This document shows positions 21,106-31,916 of a stretch of DNA of 64,000 bases, one piece after another. Position 1 is the first letter of the stretch. Each line of letters begins with the position of its first letter. Origin of the DNA: Notospermus geniculatus (Eukaryota > Nemertea > Pilidiophora > Heteronemertea > Lineidae); assembly GCA_002633025.1 (NCBI GenBank), contig NMRB01002017.1:68355-132354 (forward strand), written 5' to 3'. The notes under the pieces are model-generated. The model was given only the letters and a program-made list of their open reading frames with translations. It did no database searches and was not told where the DNA came from. Made by a program: the position numbers and the translations under genes.

Positions 21106-22150
21106 CACGACAGACCACCACTCAATGACCCCAACCACAGCTTAAGCCCTGCTGGGCCTTGCGGCCAAGCGGGCTAAAAATGGTTTAAGATGACACTATG
21201 AATGCGCAACTCTAAGTATAGTAGGCCTATGCTTTGTGAATAAGGTCGCAGGGCCTATATTCATAAAACTACTCAAGTCTAAGTGTGACACTTATCCTTT
21301 GTTCAAAACAAAAGATTAGTATCACACTTTGACAGCTTTTATACCCGGTCTTATTAGTACCGGTGTCTATCAGAAATAAGACCGGATATTTATTTCACAA
21401 CTTGCACTTCCACTACAGGAATTCAGGTTAGTAGGTCTTTCATCATGACTTCGGGAACATGGCTCATGGACTTATTGAGATGAGAACTGGACTTATTAAA
21501 CATGGACATCCTGTAATGGAAGCAGAATAAGCCCGGACAAATATTTTTTTTCTGTAATGGAAGCGGAGCTTCTGTGAAAGTCTTCCAGGTGCAGTCTTGT
21601 GACAACTATTGACACTCTCGATGTCATTTGAGTCACTTCAACTAAAATAATCAGTACAAGTACACAAAGTGCATTTTTGTCCACAATATCATTCTGATGG
21701 GAACCTCATCTAGTTCTGACACATCAGAACAATAACACACAGTAGAACAATCACATAGCAAATATCAAAGTGCAAAAATATTGATGGAATGTTGTAATGC
21801 TTTGGTTAGTTATACAGTTACCCTCATTGTCATACCCATTCAACCCTAATGGCATATTTCGAGCAATTTGATAGGCACTGATGTTTATATTATCACCATA
21901 ATTTCCTAAATGCTTCCCAATTCAAATGTAATTCAGATAAACCTCGTATGTTGTCATACAAATATCATTACTGGATAGAGGAATGTAAAGTACGTGTACG
22001 TTTGTTTGAGGGAATTCTGAGGGCAGGACATGAGGCGAGTTGACCACTGACCATATTAGCAGGCCTTGTGTTGTGAGGCGAGCAAAAAACTGCTCGCCTG
22101 AGAACAATAGACAAGATGACATTGTAAATGTCGTATGGTTCACGATTACA
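21106..22150. other. Unannotated 1 kb, nothing certain
   Basis: A short imperfect inverted repeat around CTTATTAGTACCGG and CCGGATATTTATTTC lies near 21350. No element or gene could be defined. Confidence 0.35.
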
Positions 22151-22153
22151 GTT

Positions 22154-22583
22154 CATTCCACTTCCCAGTGGCGCGAGGTTTATGAACGATAGCTCCGCAA
22201 CGGCCTGGTCAAATTTGACGATACCGGTACATACTTCAATCGACTTGTCTTTCTTGCCGGTATCTTTCTGCTATCTTCATTTTTCACGTAAGGCCGACAT
22301 AACGGATCCCTTTCTCAAAACCCATTTCATTTCGCCATGGTGTTTAGTGCAGTTTACACGTGCGCGATGCATTGCGTCATTTCCAAATGGCCGCCATTTC
22401 AGCCGTCAACACAAACTGTGATTTGTGAAGGAACTTTTTTCTGTCACTTTTTGCGGGAAAATGACAGTGATGATGGCTGTAGCACCAAAAAAGACAAATC
22501 GATTGATGTATGGTATGTCAAATTCGGCCCAGCCGTTGCGGAGCTATCGCTGATAAACCTCGCGCCACTCGGAACTGGAATGG
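22154..22583. mobile_element. FB-6, foldback element (about 430 bp)
   Basis: CATTCCACTTCCCAGTGGCG at the left pairs with the right end. The arms run for about 100 bp through GATAGCTCCGCAACGGC and CAATCGACTTGTCTTT, with roughly 80% identity. The centre (about 22260-22480) is unpaired. The two plus-strand frames over it are consequences of the repeat. Confidence 0.7.
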
Positions 22584-22800
22584 AGAGTAGGTACTTCTAC
22601 GATTGGTTTCTAAAGTAGCACCGTAATTCGTCATTGAATAATAGAAGCGAACACTTTCTACATGGGACACTCTTTACTGTTACACCTGTCTGTGGCGTGT
22701 GATAGGAATGAAAGTCCCCCAGGAATCCAAGTCTGGTTTTATTGTTCAACGAGAGATTAGGATATATGACTATCAGTCAAATATAACCATACCATAGCAG

Positions 22801-22973
22801 AGCATAGAAAAGAGCATAGAAAAGAGCATAGAAAAGAGCATAGAAAAGAGCAGGGAAAAGAGCAGGGAAAAGAGCAGGGAAAAGAGCAGGGAAAAGAGCA
22901 GGGAAAAGAGCAGAGAAAAGAGCAGAGAAAAGAGCAGAGAAAAGAGCAGAGAAAAGAGCAGAGAAAAGAGCAN
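22801..22973 (+). repeat. 12-bp minisatellite AGCANNGAAAAG, 14 units in three variant blocks
   Basis: Four units of AGCATAGAAAAG (22801-22848) are followed by five of AGCAGGGAAAAG (22849-22908) and five of AGCAGAGAAAAG (22909-22968). Within each block the units are identical. The array ends in a single N at 22973, so its true length is unknown. Confidence 0.95.
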
Positions 22974-24311
22974 GTCGTTGCTAAGGTGAATCGGTTCTAG
23001 GCGACGCCCATGGCGTAGCCTAGAAGCGCAGCGTCAACACCATTGGTGATGACGTCAAAACGTTGTGCGGTCAGATCCCGGGTCAGATTGAGGTGGGATT
23101 GCACTCGATATACAGCAAGCCGTATGGACTATATTCGCTTTGTTTCCCCCGGGTTTCAAGCCAATCCTGCTGCTATCATTCAATAACTAACACAGGTAAG
23201 TGATTTTTTTTATATTCATGCCCTCAGTTGTTTGTACGGCCCACTCAAACTTTGCATGAGCAAAATGGCGACAGTTGACGGTTGCTAATAAGGTGATTAC
23301 ACCTTTTTTGAATGATAAGTCTCCGCATCAAATAGAGTTCCAAAGCCGGTAGTATTTTATGCAAGGTTCTCGTTTACTTTTCGAAAAAATTGCAACAACA
23401 TCTTTATAAGCACTCGAATCACAAAGCGATGCCGTCAACTGAACGTGATGTAATTTTCAACAACAAAATGTCCTAGCCTATGTTATGTGATACACGGCAT
23501 ACTCCCCACGGAGCATGGTCATGCGTGGGAGGAACGAGAGGACAATTCGGAATTGGCGAAAATCACTATAAGCTCAGTATGCTTACACAGCTGCTGCATC
23601 ACACATAAATTGCGCTATAATGTCATCAGAAACACTGTGCCAACACAATTTCATAATTTCGTTCTACTTTTTATTAAGGTTGAAAAGAAAATGCATCAAA
23701 ACGCAATACCCACAGACGAATTCCCTATCGAATATTGACCTAAATTTCACTGTGTTCAAGGTCATGAATGACGTTTTATGGGATTGTGTGTCACGTGAAT
23801 GCATATTGTGATGACGCTTTTCACAGAATATGAATCTTTTTCACATATTTTGATGACGTTATTGTACATTTTGATGACGTTTTTCACAAAAACTGGTCGA
23901 AAATTTTTCATAGCCATAACAGTAGGGCGTAATACTATATATTTCATGTATTGATTATCTAACCTTTGGACGCCCTAAAAAGTTGACTATTTTGGCAATG
24001 TTGAAACATCCCCCCTTGTTATCTAAACACATTAATGGTCGGTAATTTCCCCTCCCCCAAGAACAAAAGCTGAACATGCATTAGGTAAGCAATCTTCAAT
24101 AGAGTGTTATGAATTGATGGGACTATTGAACAGTAACAATACCTTCGCCACGTATACGCTGATATGCTATAGCCACATCAATCATGAATTAACAACGCTG
24201 ATGTCAATTTCATTCAAAGCTTACGCACTCATGTCAGTTCCATCAAAACTCGATATGCATGCACACAATAGTGCTGATGAGCTAATGCAGTGTTATAGCT
24301 AAAGAGGTATA
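22974..24311. other. Unannotated 1.3 kb, nothing recognised
   Basis: TTTTGATGACGTT recurs about three times at 23800-23890. I found no element boundaries and no gene. Confidence 0.4.
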
Positions 24312-24346
24312 CTCAGTGGTGGCTAGTTATTATCCCCGGAACGGAA

Positions 24347-24526
24347 TACTGTAAACCGTGAAATTTTCGCGACGCTAAAAGTTGGCAAATTTATCATTTT
24401 TGAAAACCGCGAAGACTAATTCAATGGAAAATGCATAAGGGTTTGTATTTTTGCGATGTTTAAGTTCGCGTTTTGGCCCATGACCGCGAAAATAAAACGC
24501 ACGCGAAAATTTCATGGTTTACAGTA
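24347..24526. mobile_element. MITE-N copy 1, TA target duplication
   Basis: The ends are CTGTAAACCGTGAAATTTTC and its inverted partner ATTTCATGGTTTACAG, flanked by TA on both sides. The opposite arm of the host element lacks the insert at the corresponding position (ACGGAACAGTTATT), giving an internal empty-site control. Confidence 0.85.
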
Positions 24527-24707
24527 GTTATTTTTGACGGAACGGAACAGAAATGAAAATGCGGAATGACCCTAAAACTGGAATGGCCGAGCCAATTTAA
24601 ATATCCCACCGTGTTATAAATAGCAACAGAGCACGTGATCGAACGGGTTTTGTCAACGACGATTTCCCCTTCGGTTCTCCACCCACTCTGCAATTACGCA
24701 CGTCTAT

Positions 24708-24935
24708 AGTCCGGCGTAACCTTCGCGCGACCCAATGGAATGCGGAAGTAGGCTTACCACAAACCACAGACTGACCATGAATCTTATTCAACACACAACT
24801 CTTGAATAACTGATTAGACAGCGTGATCAAATTATGCTCTACTCCACTTTTAGATGGCGTAATTAGGCAGCCGCAAGCTGTTGTCAGAATTCGTATTTCC
24901 GCATTCCATCGGGTCGCGCGAAGGTTGCGCCGGAC
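24708..24935. mobile_element. MITE-I copy 1
   Basis: AGTCCGGCGTAACCTTCGCG at the left pairs with the right end. The arms of about 45 bp include GACCCAATGGAATGCGGAAG. A related copy is at 27566-27791, with the shared interior CAACTCTTGAATAACTG-like segment. No ORF. Confidence 0.75.
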
Positions 24936-24937
24936 TA

Positions 24938-25029
24938 TACAGGGTGGGCCAGAGAAAGTGTCCCTCGAACAATAGGGAAACAATAGAAATGCTATTGTTC
25001 GAGGGACACTTTCTTTGGCCCACCCTGTA
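24938..25029. mobile_element. MITE-M, 88-bp mariner-like palindrome with TA duplication
   Basis: It begins CAGGGTGGGCCAGAGAAAGT and ends with the inverted equivalent. The arms are nearly perfect over about 38 bp, the loop is tiny, and TA lies on both sides. It sits within 5 bp of the end of MITE-I. The CAGGGTG-type termini and TA target are typical of Tc1/mariner MITEs. Confidence 0.85.
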
Positions 25030-25644
25030 TATAGTCAACATTTTCCAAACGCGACTCCAGGTTTCACAAGTATGGTGGAGAACGAAACCGGTGGTCGTCG
25101 TTGCCCACTTAAGCCATTTTAGTAATGTGTGGATGTAATTACGTCGTTATTCGTCAAATCTATAAATTAAATCTTTTGTTTACGGTAATCATTCTCGAAT
25201 ATATTTTCAAAAAGCTGAAAGCTTCATTGCTGATAATTTCACCGTTTTATACTTTTATACTATGGTTTCGTTCTGGTTTTAGGGTCATTCCACATTTTCA
25301 TTTCTGTTCCGTTCCGTCAAAAATAACTGTTCCGTTGCAGGAATAATAACTACCCCTCAGTGGTAGCATGGTATGTAGGTTTAGCGCAAATGACTTGTCA
25401 ACTAGAGAGGAAATGGCAAAGTTAATTAATCATAACTTTGGTCGTGCACCTGACATTAGGGTACGTAGGAAAAAATTATGTAAACATTCATGAATGACTT
25501 CCGGAAGGGGAGCCGTGGAGGGAGCCTTTTTTAGTTGTCAAGACCGATGTCTGGGACTGTCAGTTTTAATCTATCACTAAACCTTGTTGATTTTAGCCAG
25601 CAAAAAGCATTTTTTGTCTTCTAATGTCCATTACTGCTCTCCAA

Positions 25645-26124
25645 AGCCTAGCGTAGCGTACATTGGACTTGTGACTGGAAGCAACTGATCTGATCAGTCG
25701 CTGGTGGTGTATGCGCTGCGCGCACATCGCAAATTCAGCAACTCAGAAAAACTAAGAGGATCCAATCAGTCGTCATTTCTTGACTGCATTCATCGCGCTT
25801 GCGACTGGCAGCAACTCAGGTAACATCCGGGGCATTGTGACTTGAAGAGACTCGGTTTCTTTCAGAAATCTGGCACTGATCAGTCGCAAGCCCGCGTACA
25901 TCACATCGACTGAACGAAACTGGGTACAACTAGTCACCACAAAGTTGAACGTGTGCAACTGGCAGCGACTGGCAAAACCTCAGTTCCAGCGAGTCGCAAG
26001 GGTGCGTACATCAACCGTTTCTGGCCACTGATCAGTCGCCTCCAGTTCCAGCTGGATCATCCAGTCGCCAGTAGCTCAGTGGCGACTAGTTGTCTCCAGT
26101 CGCAAGTGAGATTTACGCTGGGCT
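25645..26124. mobile_element. MITE-B copy (about 480 bp)
   Basis: It begins AGCCTAGCGTAGCGTACATT and ends GATTTACGCTGGGCT. The interior contains CAACTGATCTGATCAGTCGC, CTGATCAGTCGCAAGCCCGC and CACTGATCAGTCGCCTCCAG. Orientation is opposite to the copy at 6872. It is longer than the 370-bp copy because the middle module is present. Confidence 0.8.
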
Positions 26125-26683
26125 TAAAGTGCAAGCCTGATGCAGCATCCCTTTATTTGTTGAAAAGTCTAACCCAGATGAAACACACGCACGTCATCAG
26201 AGCTAATCACATGGAGATAAACACTGTGTAGCAATCCAATCAGAACACACATTTTCAATCAACATTTTTGCCGCTTATCAGGTTAGATAGACTCCCTGGA
26301 TGCATTCTAATTTTTTTAAAACACGCGAAATTATGTCAACAATTATGATAATATCTGTAATCAGTAGCGGACAATTTTCTGGACGATTATCATGTCGGGT
26401 GAAGTTGACTGCTGAGGACACCAGTGATAATGATACAATAGTACATCAATGTACAATCATCCAACGATGAAACAAGTCTTGTTTTGATATCTTTGAAAAA
26501 AGCCGACCACCAGATGAGCAGAGGGGAAGCAACCCACTTGGAGAATTTATCTTGATTGACAAGCCTTCCAACCACTCCTACCCCAGCTCTATCTGTGGTG
26601 GGAGCCAAGATAAAGAGTGCAGTGACTGACTGAAGGCCTTAAAACATGGCCTATTCAAATACCGGTAGGCCTACAACGTGGTT

Positions 26684-26963
26684 TTAAGGGGGGTTTACAC
26701 GATTCAAAATTTATTGAAAGGTATTGAACGTTGGTGAGAGCTGTTGAAGCGTCTAAACCCCTTTCAACAGGGTCTTACAACAGCTTTCAAAAGCTTTCAA
26801 CGAGTTGCCAGAAATAGGAACATGAAGCAATTTTGGCAACTTGTTGAAAGACCCTGTGGAAGGTGTTGAAAGGGTGTTTAGACGGGGCAACAGCTTTAAA
26901 CAATGTTCAACACCTTTCAACTTTCAACAGTTTTCAACAAGTTGAATCGTGTAACCCTCTTTA
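26684..26963. mobile_element. MITE-G with TTA target duplication (274 bp)
   Basis: The ends AGGGGGGTTTACACGATTCA and GTTGAATCGTGTAACCCTCT are inverted repeats, flanked by TTA (26684-26686 and 26961-26963). The interior repeats TTGAAAG, TTTCAAC and TTCAACAG words in both orientations, including CAACAGGGTCTT versus AAGACCCTGTGG. No other copy is in the window. Confidence 0.8.
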
Positions 26964-27440
26964 GAAAACATCCAAACTGTTCTGAAAATGATTTTTCTCG
27001 CAGGAGCAATATCAAGTTAATGATTCTTCATCCTAAACGAATCACAGCAGACAGGTATCCCGGCCCCAGATGGTGATGCTGGAATCTGTCAGATATAAAC
27101 CTTTTTATCTAGACTCAAGAGAGTTTACTGTGCGTACTGCTGATCACTGAAGAGCAACTAGTCTGGGCCGAGTTGGAGGTAGAGAAAGTTGGAATAAAAA
27201 CTTGATGACTTAGAGACAGTCATCATATCAGGTGGTGTTGGATCATATCTCAACTGGTGAGATTGGAGCGCAAGCATGCCAAGTATTGAGTAACAGGACC
27301 CCTGGTATGAAAGTGGACAGGGGATGAAGATTTCAATGACTGGAAATAAGTCAGATATACACCCAACTTTCAAATCTAACACTAGGATGCACTCTTCTAA
27401 GTTTTTTCCAAAGATTTCTCCCAGTGAGGGGTTTGGACCT
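26964..27440. other. Unannotated stretch, nothing recognised
   Basis: No shared repeat or gene was found before MITE-H. Confidence 0.4.
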
Positions 27441-27565
27441 TTAGGCCCGTATTCTACAACCCTCCTTAACTTTAAGGTCTACTTTAAGCTTTTGTATTCT
27501 GCCCTGCAAACAATAGCTAAAGGTAAACGTTAAGAGTTAAGGAAGGTTCTAGAATATGGCCCTTA
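27441..27565. mobile_element. MITE-H copy 1 with TTA target duplication
   Basis: GGCCCGTATTCTACAACC at the left pairs with GGTTCTAGAATATGGCC at the right, and CCTTAACTTTAAGG pairs with AGAGTTAAGGAAGG. TTA lies at 27441-27443 and 27563-27565. A relative is inserted in SINE-2 at about 37033. The right TTA is shared with the adjoining MITE-I. Confidence 0.75.
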
Positions 27566-27794
27566 AAGTCCGGCAACATCTAACTATGACCCAATGGAAT
27601 GCGGAAGTTAGGAAATTGATAGTTGGATTTTCTACGGATCTAATCACACGCGACTCTTGAATAACTGGTGCACAGTGGAAACAATCGGGGATGACCACAA
27701 ATGGTCAACAGGCATGATCAAAAACCGCAAAGCTCTGCCACATTACATGACTTCCGCATTCCATTGGGTCGTAGTTACATGTTGCTGGACTTTA
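27566..27794. mobile_element. MITE-I copy 2 with TTA target duplication
   Basis: It begins AAGTCCGGCAACATCTAACT and ends ATGTTGCTGGACT, with TTA on both sides (27563-27565 and 27792-27794). The subterminal inverted block GACCCAATGGAATGCGGAAG is shared with the copy at 24708. It starts immediately after the right TTA of MITE-H. Confidence 0.8.
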
Positions 27795-28451
27795 CCAATT
27801 CTTGACTTTGGTAAAGTCCACACTTGCGAGACCAAAGCTAGAAACCCATTGAAGCAACAATTCAACTTAGTACAACCAAGTGGCTTTCGTGATGCAGAAC
27901 AGTATGTATATACCAAGAGAACTTACTTGATCTATTTTGTCATATCCTTCATAGACTGTTCATCACACTGACATATCCACATCCATATGCCACACTCACA
28001 GGTAGGCCTAATCCAGGTGATACACCAGAGCTATGCTGTGCCGTTCTTCCTAGGCAACGACGCTAATCAACCCAACGGTTAGCACCGAGCGGTACCAATA
28101 AATGTCCAATGAAAAACACACCTCAGCGTAGCTGAACCATTACGTTTGCCCGTCTAATGGCAAATACTCCTGATCTACTGATACACCAAACACGCTGTGC
28201 AATAATACTGCGATAGCGAATCATCAAAGCAGGCTGCGGATCTCTCCAGGGATGGAGATAATAATTGTCTGCAACGATTTGAAGGAGCGAGTGACTAAGG
28301 TTTACGAGAGCGTGTTTACGGCTGGTTATGTTCGAGATGTGGATATCAGGAGTTTTGTGAAGGTATCAACACAAGCGTGGTGAAGTTGTCAGCAAATAGA
28401 ACATAAATCTATAATCACAGTGTTGACCTCTACGTAGAGAATTCAGAACCA
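27795..28451. other. Unannotated stretch, nothing recognised
   Basis: No repeat relation or gene seen. Confidence 0.4.
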
Positions 28452-28954
28452 ATGTGTTTAGAATGACATTGACCCTGGTTACACCTATCTAAAATCACCG
28501 TGCTTTTTAAGACACAGGTTTTTTCCAAACCAGAAAAACACGGCGTTGACACGGCGAGTGGTTACACTACTAAAATGCGATTGGTTATAATTTCCGTAAC
28601 CCAGCAATAGAGGCACTGCATGTAAGCAACTCTTCATAATCAAGTGGCTACTGGAGGCGTGAAATAGCCTATATGCATGCGCATAACTCATCGATTTGCA
28701 CTGCCGTCTGTCGGGGTGCTTGGAACTACAGGTAAACACGGGGACTTCGCTGTTACGCTACATAAAATACCCGTGTCTAAAATAGCCCTGGCGTAGCCCC
28801 TTCGAGCTCGATGGGGCTAATAAGCACGGGAATTTCAGACACCGGTCTATTTAGCCTGACTCGGCGATTTATAGGTGTAGCCGCAAACTTCCCAGGTTAA
28901 GCACGGGGATTTATGTAGTGTAACCACTGCTGATGTGTTTAGAATGACATTGAC
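28452..28954. mobile_element. FB-7, inverted-repeat element bounded by 22-bp direct repeats
   Basis: Identical 22-mers at 28452-28473 and 28933-28954 (starting ATGTGTTTAG) bracket a 459-bp unit. Its ends, CTGGTTACACCTATCTAAAA and the reverse complement of ATGTAGTGTAACCACTG, form a terminal inverted repeat. Subterminal GCACGGGGATTT and AAAATACCCGTGTCTAAAAT motifs recur inside. The 22-bp perfect duplication is far longer than DNA transposons make. No ORF. Confidence 0.7.
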
Positions 28955-29152
28955 ATTTGAGATATTCAGAAGAAAAGTTCAAATTTTCGAAATCAAAGAC
29001 AAACTCTAGCACAAAGCAGAAAGGTTTATACTTTTTGGAGCATTGTAGCAGAAACCACCCCCACTGTTTGTTTATACTGTGAACGTCACGAGGTTGTGCA
29101 AAATTTTTTGGAGAAATTTGTTGAACATTCTTTGATAGGAGGAATTGTCTTA

Positions 29153-29275
29153 AGTCTAGCGTACATCGGCCTTGCGACTGGAAGCAACTGAACGCAACAG
29201 TCACTATCGATGTATGCGTTACGTGGACATCAGTTACGACAGGTCATTGCGGCAACAAGTGGCACAATCCAGTCT
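29153..29275 (+). mobile_element. MITE-B fragment
   Basis: GTCTAGCGTACATCGGCCTT and CTTGCGACTGGAAGCAACTG match the MITE-B terminus. The match fades after ACGTGGACATCAG. It is truncated with no recognisable opposite end. Confidence 0.6.
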
Positions 29276-29394
29276 TCAATCTGGAGCGTGCAAATCTTTT
29301 GAATCCACACCTATCCACACATTTATACACGCAAAAAGTAGAATTTCAGTTGAAGATACTTTCAGCTGGCAGTGCCATTTTGCAAAATAGAGTC

Positions 29395-29510
29395 AGGGAC
29401 GAACCCAGGATTTGCGAAAAGAGGGGGCACCCTGTGCTAGGGACATTTTTTGGCCAAAAGGGGGTGCACCCCTGTGTGCTCCCTCTTGGATCCGTGCCTG
29501 AGGGACATAT
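29395..29510. repeat. BamHI-rep short copy (about 115 bp)
   Basis: GGGACGAACCCAGGATTTGC at the left and CTCTTGGATCCGTGCCTGAG at the right are the family ends. AGAGGGGGCACCCTGTGCTA and TTTTTTGGCCAAAAGGGGGT are the inner blocks seen also at 31917, 53556 and 63690. Confidence 0.65.
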
Positions 29511-29941
29511 CATGATCTAGTCATGTTACTAATACCCTCCGTAACACCATCATTACATCCGTGAGGATCAGTCCAGCGCTGGCATCTCTGATATCCCACC
29601 CAAGGGGCTTACATCGGGTACAAGCGTCTGCTCACCCTCGTCCCGGTGAAAAACCAATCTAATGCAATACAGCAACATCATCGCTTCGAGGGCTACGTCC
29701 CAAACTGCACATCCAACTCCTTGTCCTGTAGTGATTATAGCAACCCAAGCTAATAACAAGCAAAGAATAATGTCCGCCGTTCGATTTTCAATACCATGAC
29801 ATTGTTTTTCTTCCCTCAACAGATTCCACACGAACGTCATCAATATTTTGCCGCGTACGGGTGAAAAATGTCTAATTCACTCATGATACCTCCAGGCAGG
29901 CAAGAGTAATGCCTAAAACTGGTTTGGTTTGTTCACCTGTT
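29511..29941. other. Unannotated stretch, nothing recognised
   Basis: No repeat or gene recognised. Confidence 0.4.
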
Positions 29942-30623
29942 TTAAGGCTAGCGTTACATCACACTTGCGACAGGAGACAACTACCGGTAGTGTGGCCACT
30001 GAGCTACTGGTGACTGGGAGGATCTAGCTGCAACTGGAGGTGACTGATCAGTCGTCAGAAATGGTCGATGTACGCACCCTTGCGACTCGCTGGAACTGAG
30101 ATTTTGCCAGTCGCTGCGAGTCGCACATGTTCAACTTTCTAGTGATTAGCTGTACCCAGTTTCGTTCAGTCGCTGCGATGTACGCGGGCTTGCGACTGAT
30201 CAGTGCAAGTTTTCTGAACGAAACCTAGTCTCGTCGAGTCTCAACGCCCCGGAAGTTACCCGAGTTGCTGCCAGTCGCAAGTGCGATGTACACAGTCCAG
30301 GCGCGGATCCAAGGGGGGGGCGCACCCGGCGCACGCCCCCCCTTTCGCCCCCCCGACAAATCTTTAAAATTGACCGTGAAATTATGAAATTTGGAGCAAA
30401 TGATTGAAATTGACCGCAGATTTCAATGTATCTAGCACGGTGCGCCCCCTCTTTCCCGAAATCCTGGATCCGTCCCTGCAGTCAGGACATGACGACTGAT
30501 TGGATCCTCCTAGTTTTACTGAGTTGCTGAATTTGCGATGTGCGTGCGGCACGTACCGGTACATCACCAGCGACTGATCAGATCAGTTGCTTCCAGTCGC
30601 AAGTGCAATGTACGCCTGGCTAT
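29942..30623. mobile_element. MITE-B copy interrupted by a BamHI-rep
   Basis: The left part (29945-30298) and right part (30481-30622) join into one MITE-B. The break falls at the GCGATGTAC-GTCAGGACATGA junction seen uninterrupted at 35990 and 41935. The ends read GGCTAGCGTTACATCACACT and GCAATGTACGCCTGGCT. Confidence 0.8.
30294..30485. repeat. BamHI-rep inserted in MITE-B
   Basis: CAGGCGCGGATCCAAGGGGG at the left and AAATCCTGGATCCGTCCCTG at the right are inverted ends. CAGTC occurs on both sides, a possible 5-bp target duplication. Because the host copy can be compared with uninterrupted MITE-B copies, this insertion defines the ends of BamHI-rep better than any other copy here. Confidence 0.75.
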
Positions 30624-31223
30624 AGACAAGTTGCATCCGGACTCTCTACCTACAGCCACATTCAGAGAAAATACAAATTCCCCTTGAGATAAACTGCTGA
30701 TTGACCGCATAATTTTACCATTTCATCAGCTAAAAGAATGATAAACCGCATCAAAGTCTTCCACGCAAAAGAAAGATTCATTTCTCAAAAGGTTTCTGGA
30801 ACCTCTCGAGACAAATATCAAATAATCATGAAATCAAACAGAACTTTGTGGTCGCGAAAAATATCAGTAATATTCTTCCTATGGGAGCAATCTTAGATGA
30901 GTTCAACAACAATCACGGATTTTTCTCCTCGTAATGGCAAGCTGATGAGACAACGGAGAACTGAGTGTGGATATGAGGTGTATTTCATAATATGAACGAG
31001 TATTTCTGCGGTATGCACCAGAACGAAGCACCGGTGCTTTCGGAACGACGCTGTGATGTGGTGGTACACAATTATAGTATGTTTCCATCCCGATGTAAAA
31101 GGCAGTATCTCCACGCGTGATCAGTGGAACATGGTCGCTTGGAGTGCTCTGTCATGTACAACCAAGAGCTCTACACCGAAAGGGTGGAGTATGGCTAGTA
31201 GCCTACTTCAATCAACCATGCCC
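30624..31223. other. Unannotated 600 bp, nothing recognised
   Basis: AT-rich sequence with no element ends or gene identified. Confidence 0.4.
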
Positions 31224-31488
31224 TAAATGGGTGGCGTCCACTAGAGCGCCGACAACATTAGGAAGGGTTGCGGAAGCAAATTCTGTCATTTCGGCATTCT
31301 TTCCGCGTCAATGACTATTGGGCATTTTGCCCTCTCCCAAAAGTGCAGAAACGCCAGGTAATGTTTAGGAATGATTAAGACAGTGAATGGAATCTTTCAA
31401 GAATATGTGGAGAGGTTGCTGAATGAATGCGGATTTACTAAATTTGCGTTCCGTGTCTTGTCCGTGCCCTAGTGGACGCCAGGTTTAA
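31224..31488. mobile_element. MITE-L with TAA target duplication (259 bp)
   Basis: ATGGGTGGCGTCCACTAG at the left and CTAGTGGACGCCAGG at the right are inverted repeats. TAA flanks both sides (31224-31226 and 31486-31488). It is a single copy in this window. Confidence 0.75.
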
Positions 31489-31916
31489 GGGCCACAATAT
31501 TCCTTCCCTAAACATTCCCTAAACATACCCGCATTAAGAGAGACCTCTATTGACAATGTTGTTAAACTACCACTTATCAACCTCACCCCCATGATGTAGA
31601 GTAACACTCATTCCTTGCGTATCCACGTGTGCTTTAGGACTAGTCAGCAGCGCTTATCGCCAAAAGATGGCAGCAATATTCTAGCAGACCAATACAAAAG
31701 AGCATCCACAGCAAGTTACGGTATGTTAACACAAGGCTACCTACCATATACCATAACTCACTGTGGGAGTACTTCATACATGTGATGTTATGGTCAGACA
31801 TGGTCATGACTTTGTGTGATTGATACTCGTGATTTGCATGTCATGCAACCTTGGATGCTCACTGACGGTATCACCTTGCGGCAAGGTTATGGTTGAAGGA
31901 TCTACGCTTTGATGTG

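Larger units (their letters stand above)
24312..25365. mobile_element. Composite foldback with 9-bp target duplication (MuDR-like?) carrying three nested MITEs
   Basis: The direct repeats CTCAGTGGT at 24312-24320 and 25357-25365 bound inverted ends. These are GGCTAGTTATTATCCCCGGA at the left and the reverse complement of GGGTAGTTATTATTCC at the right. The arms continue with GTTATTTTTGACGGAACGGA and GAATGACCCTAAAAC. A 9-bp duplication with G-starting termini is characteristic of Mutator-like elements, so this is a probable non-autonomous one. Inside it lie MITE-N (24349-24524), MITE-I (24708-24935) and MITE-M (24940-25027). The right arm shows the MITE-N empty site. Confidence 0.7.

Noticed and set aside
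20892-21177. PYGGPYGG-type repeat protein
   Set aside because: The peptide comes from four CGCCGTACGGAC units read on both strands, without a supporting frame outside.
22801-22968. CRISPR array
   Set aside because: The 12-bp units are contiguous with no spacers. It is a minisatellite in eukaryotic DNA.
28452-28954. LTR retrotransposon or solo LTR
   Set aside because: There are no TG...CA ends, no primer-binding or polypurine tract, and the ends are inverted rather than direct repeats.
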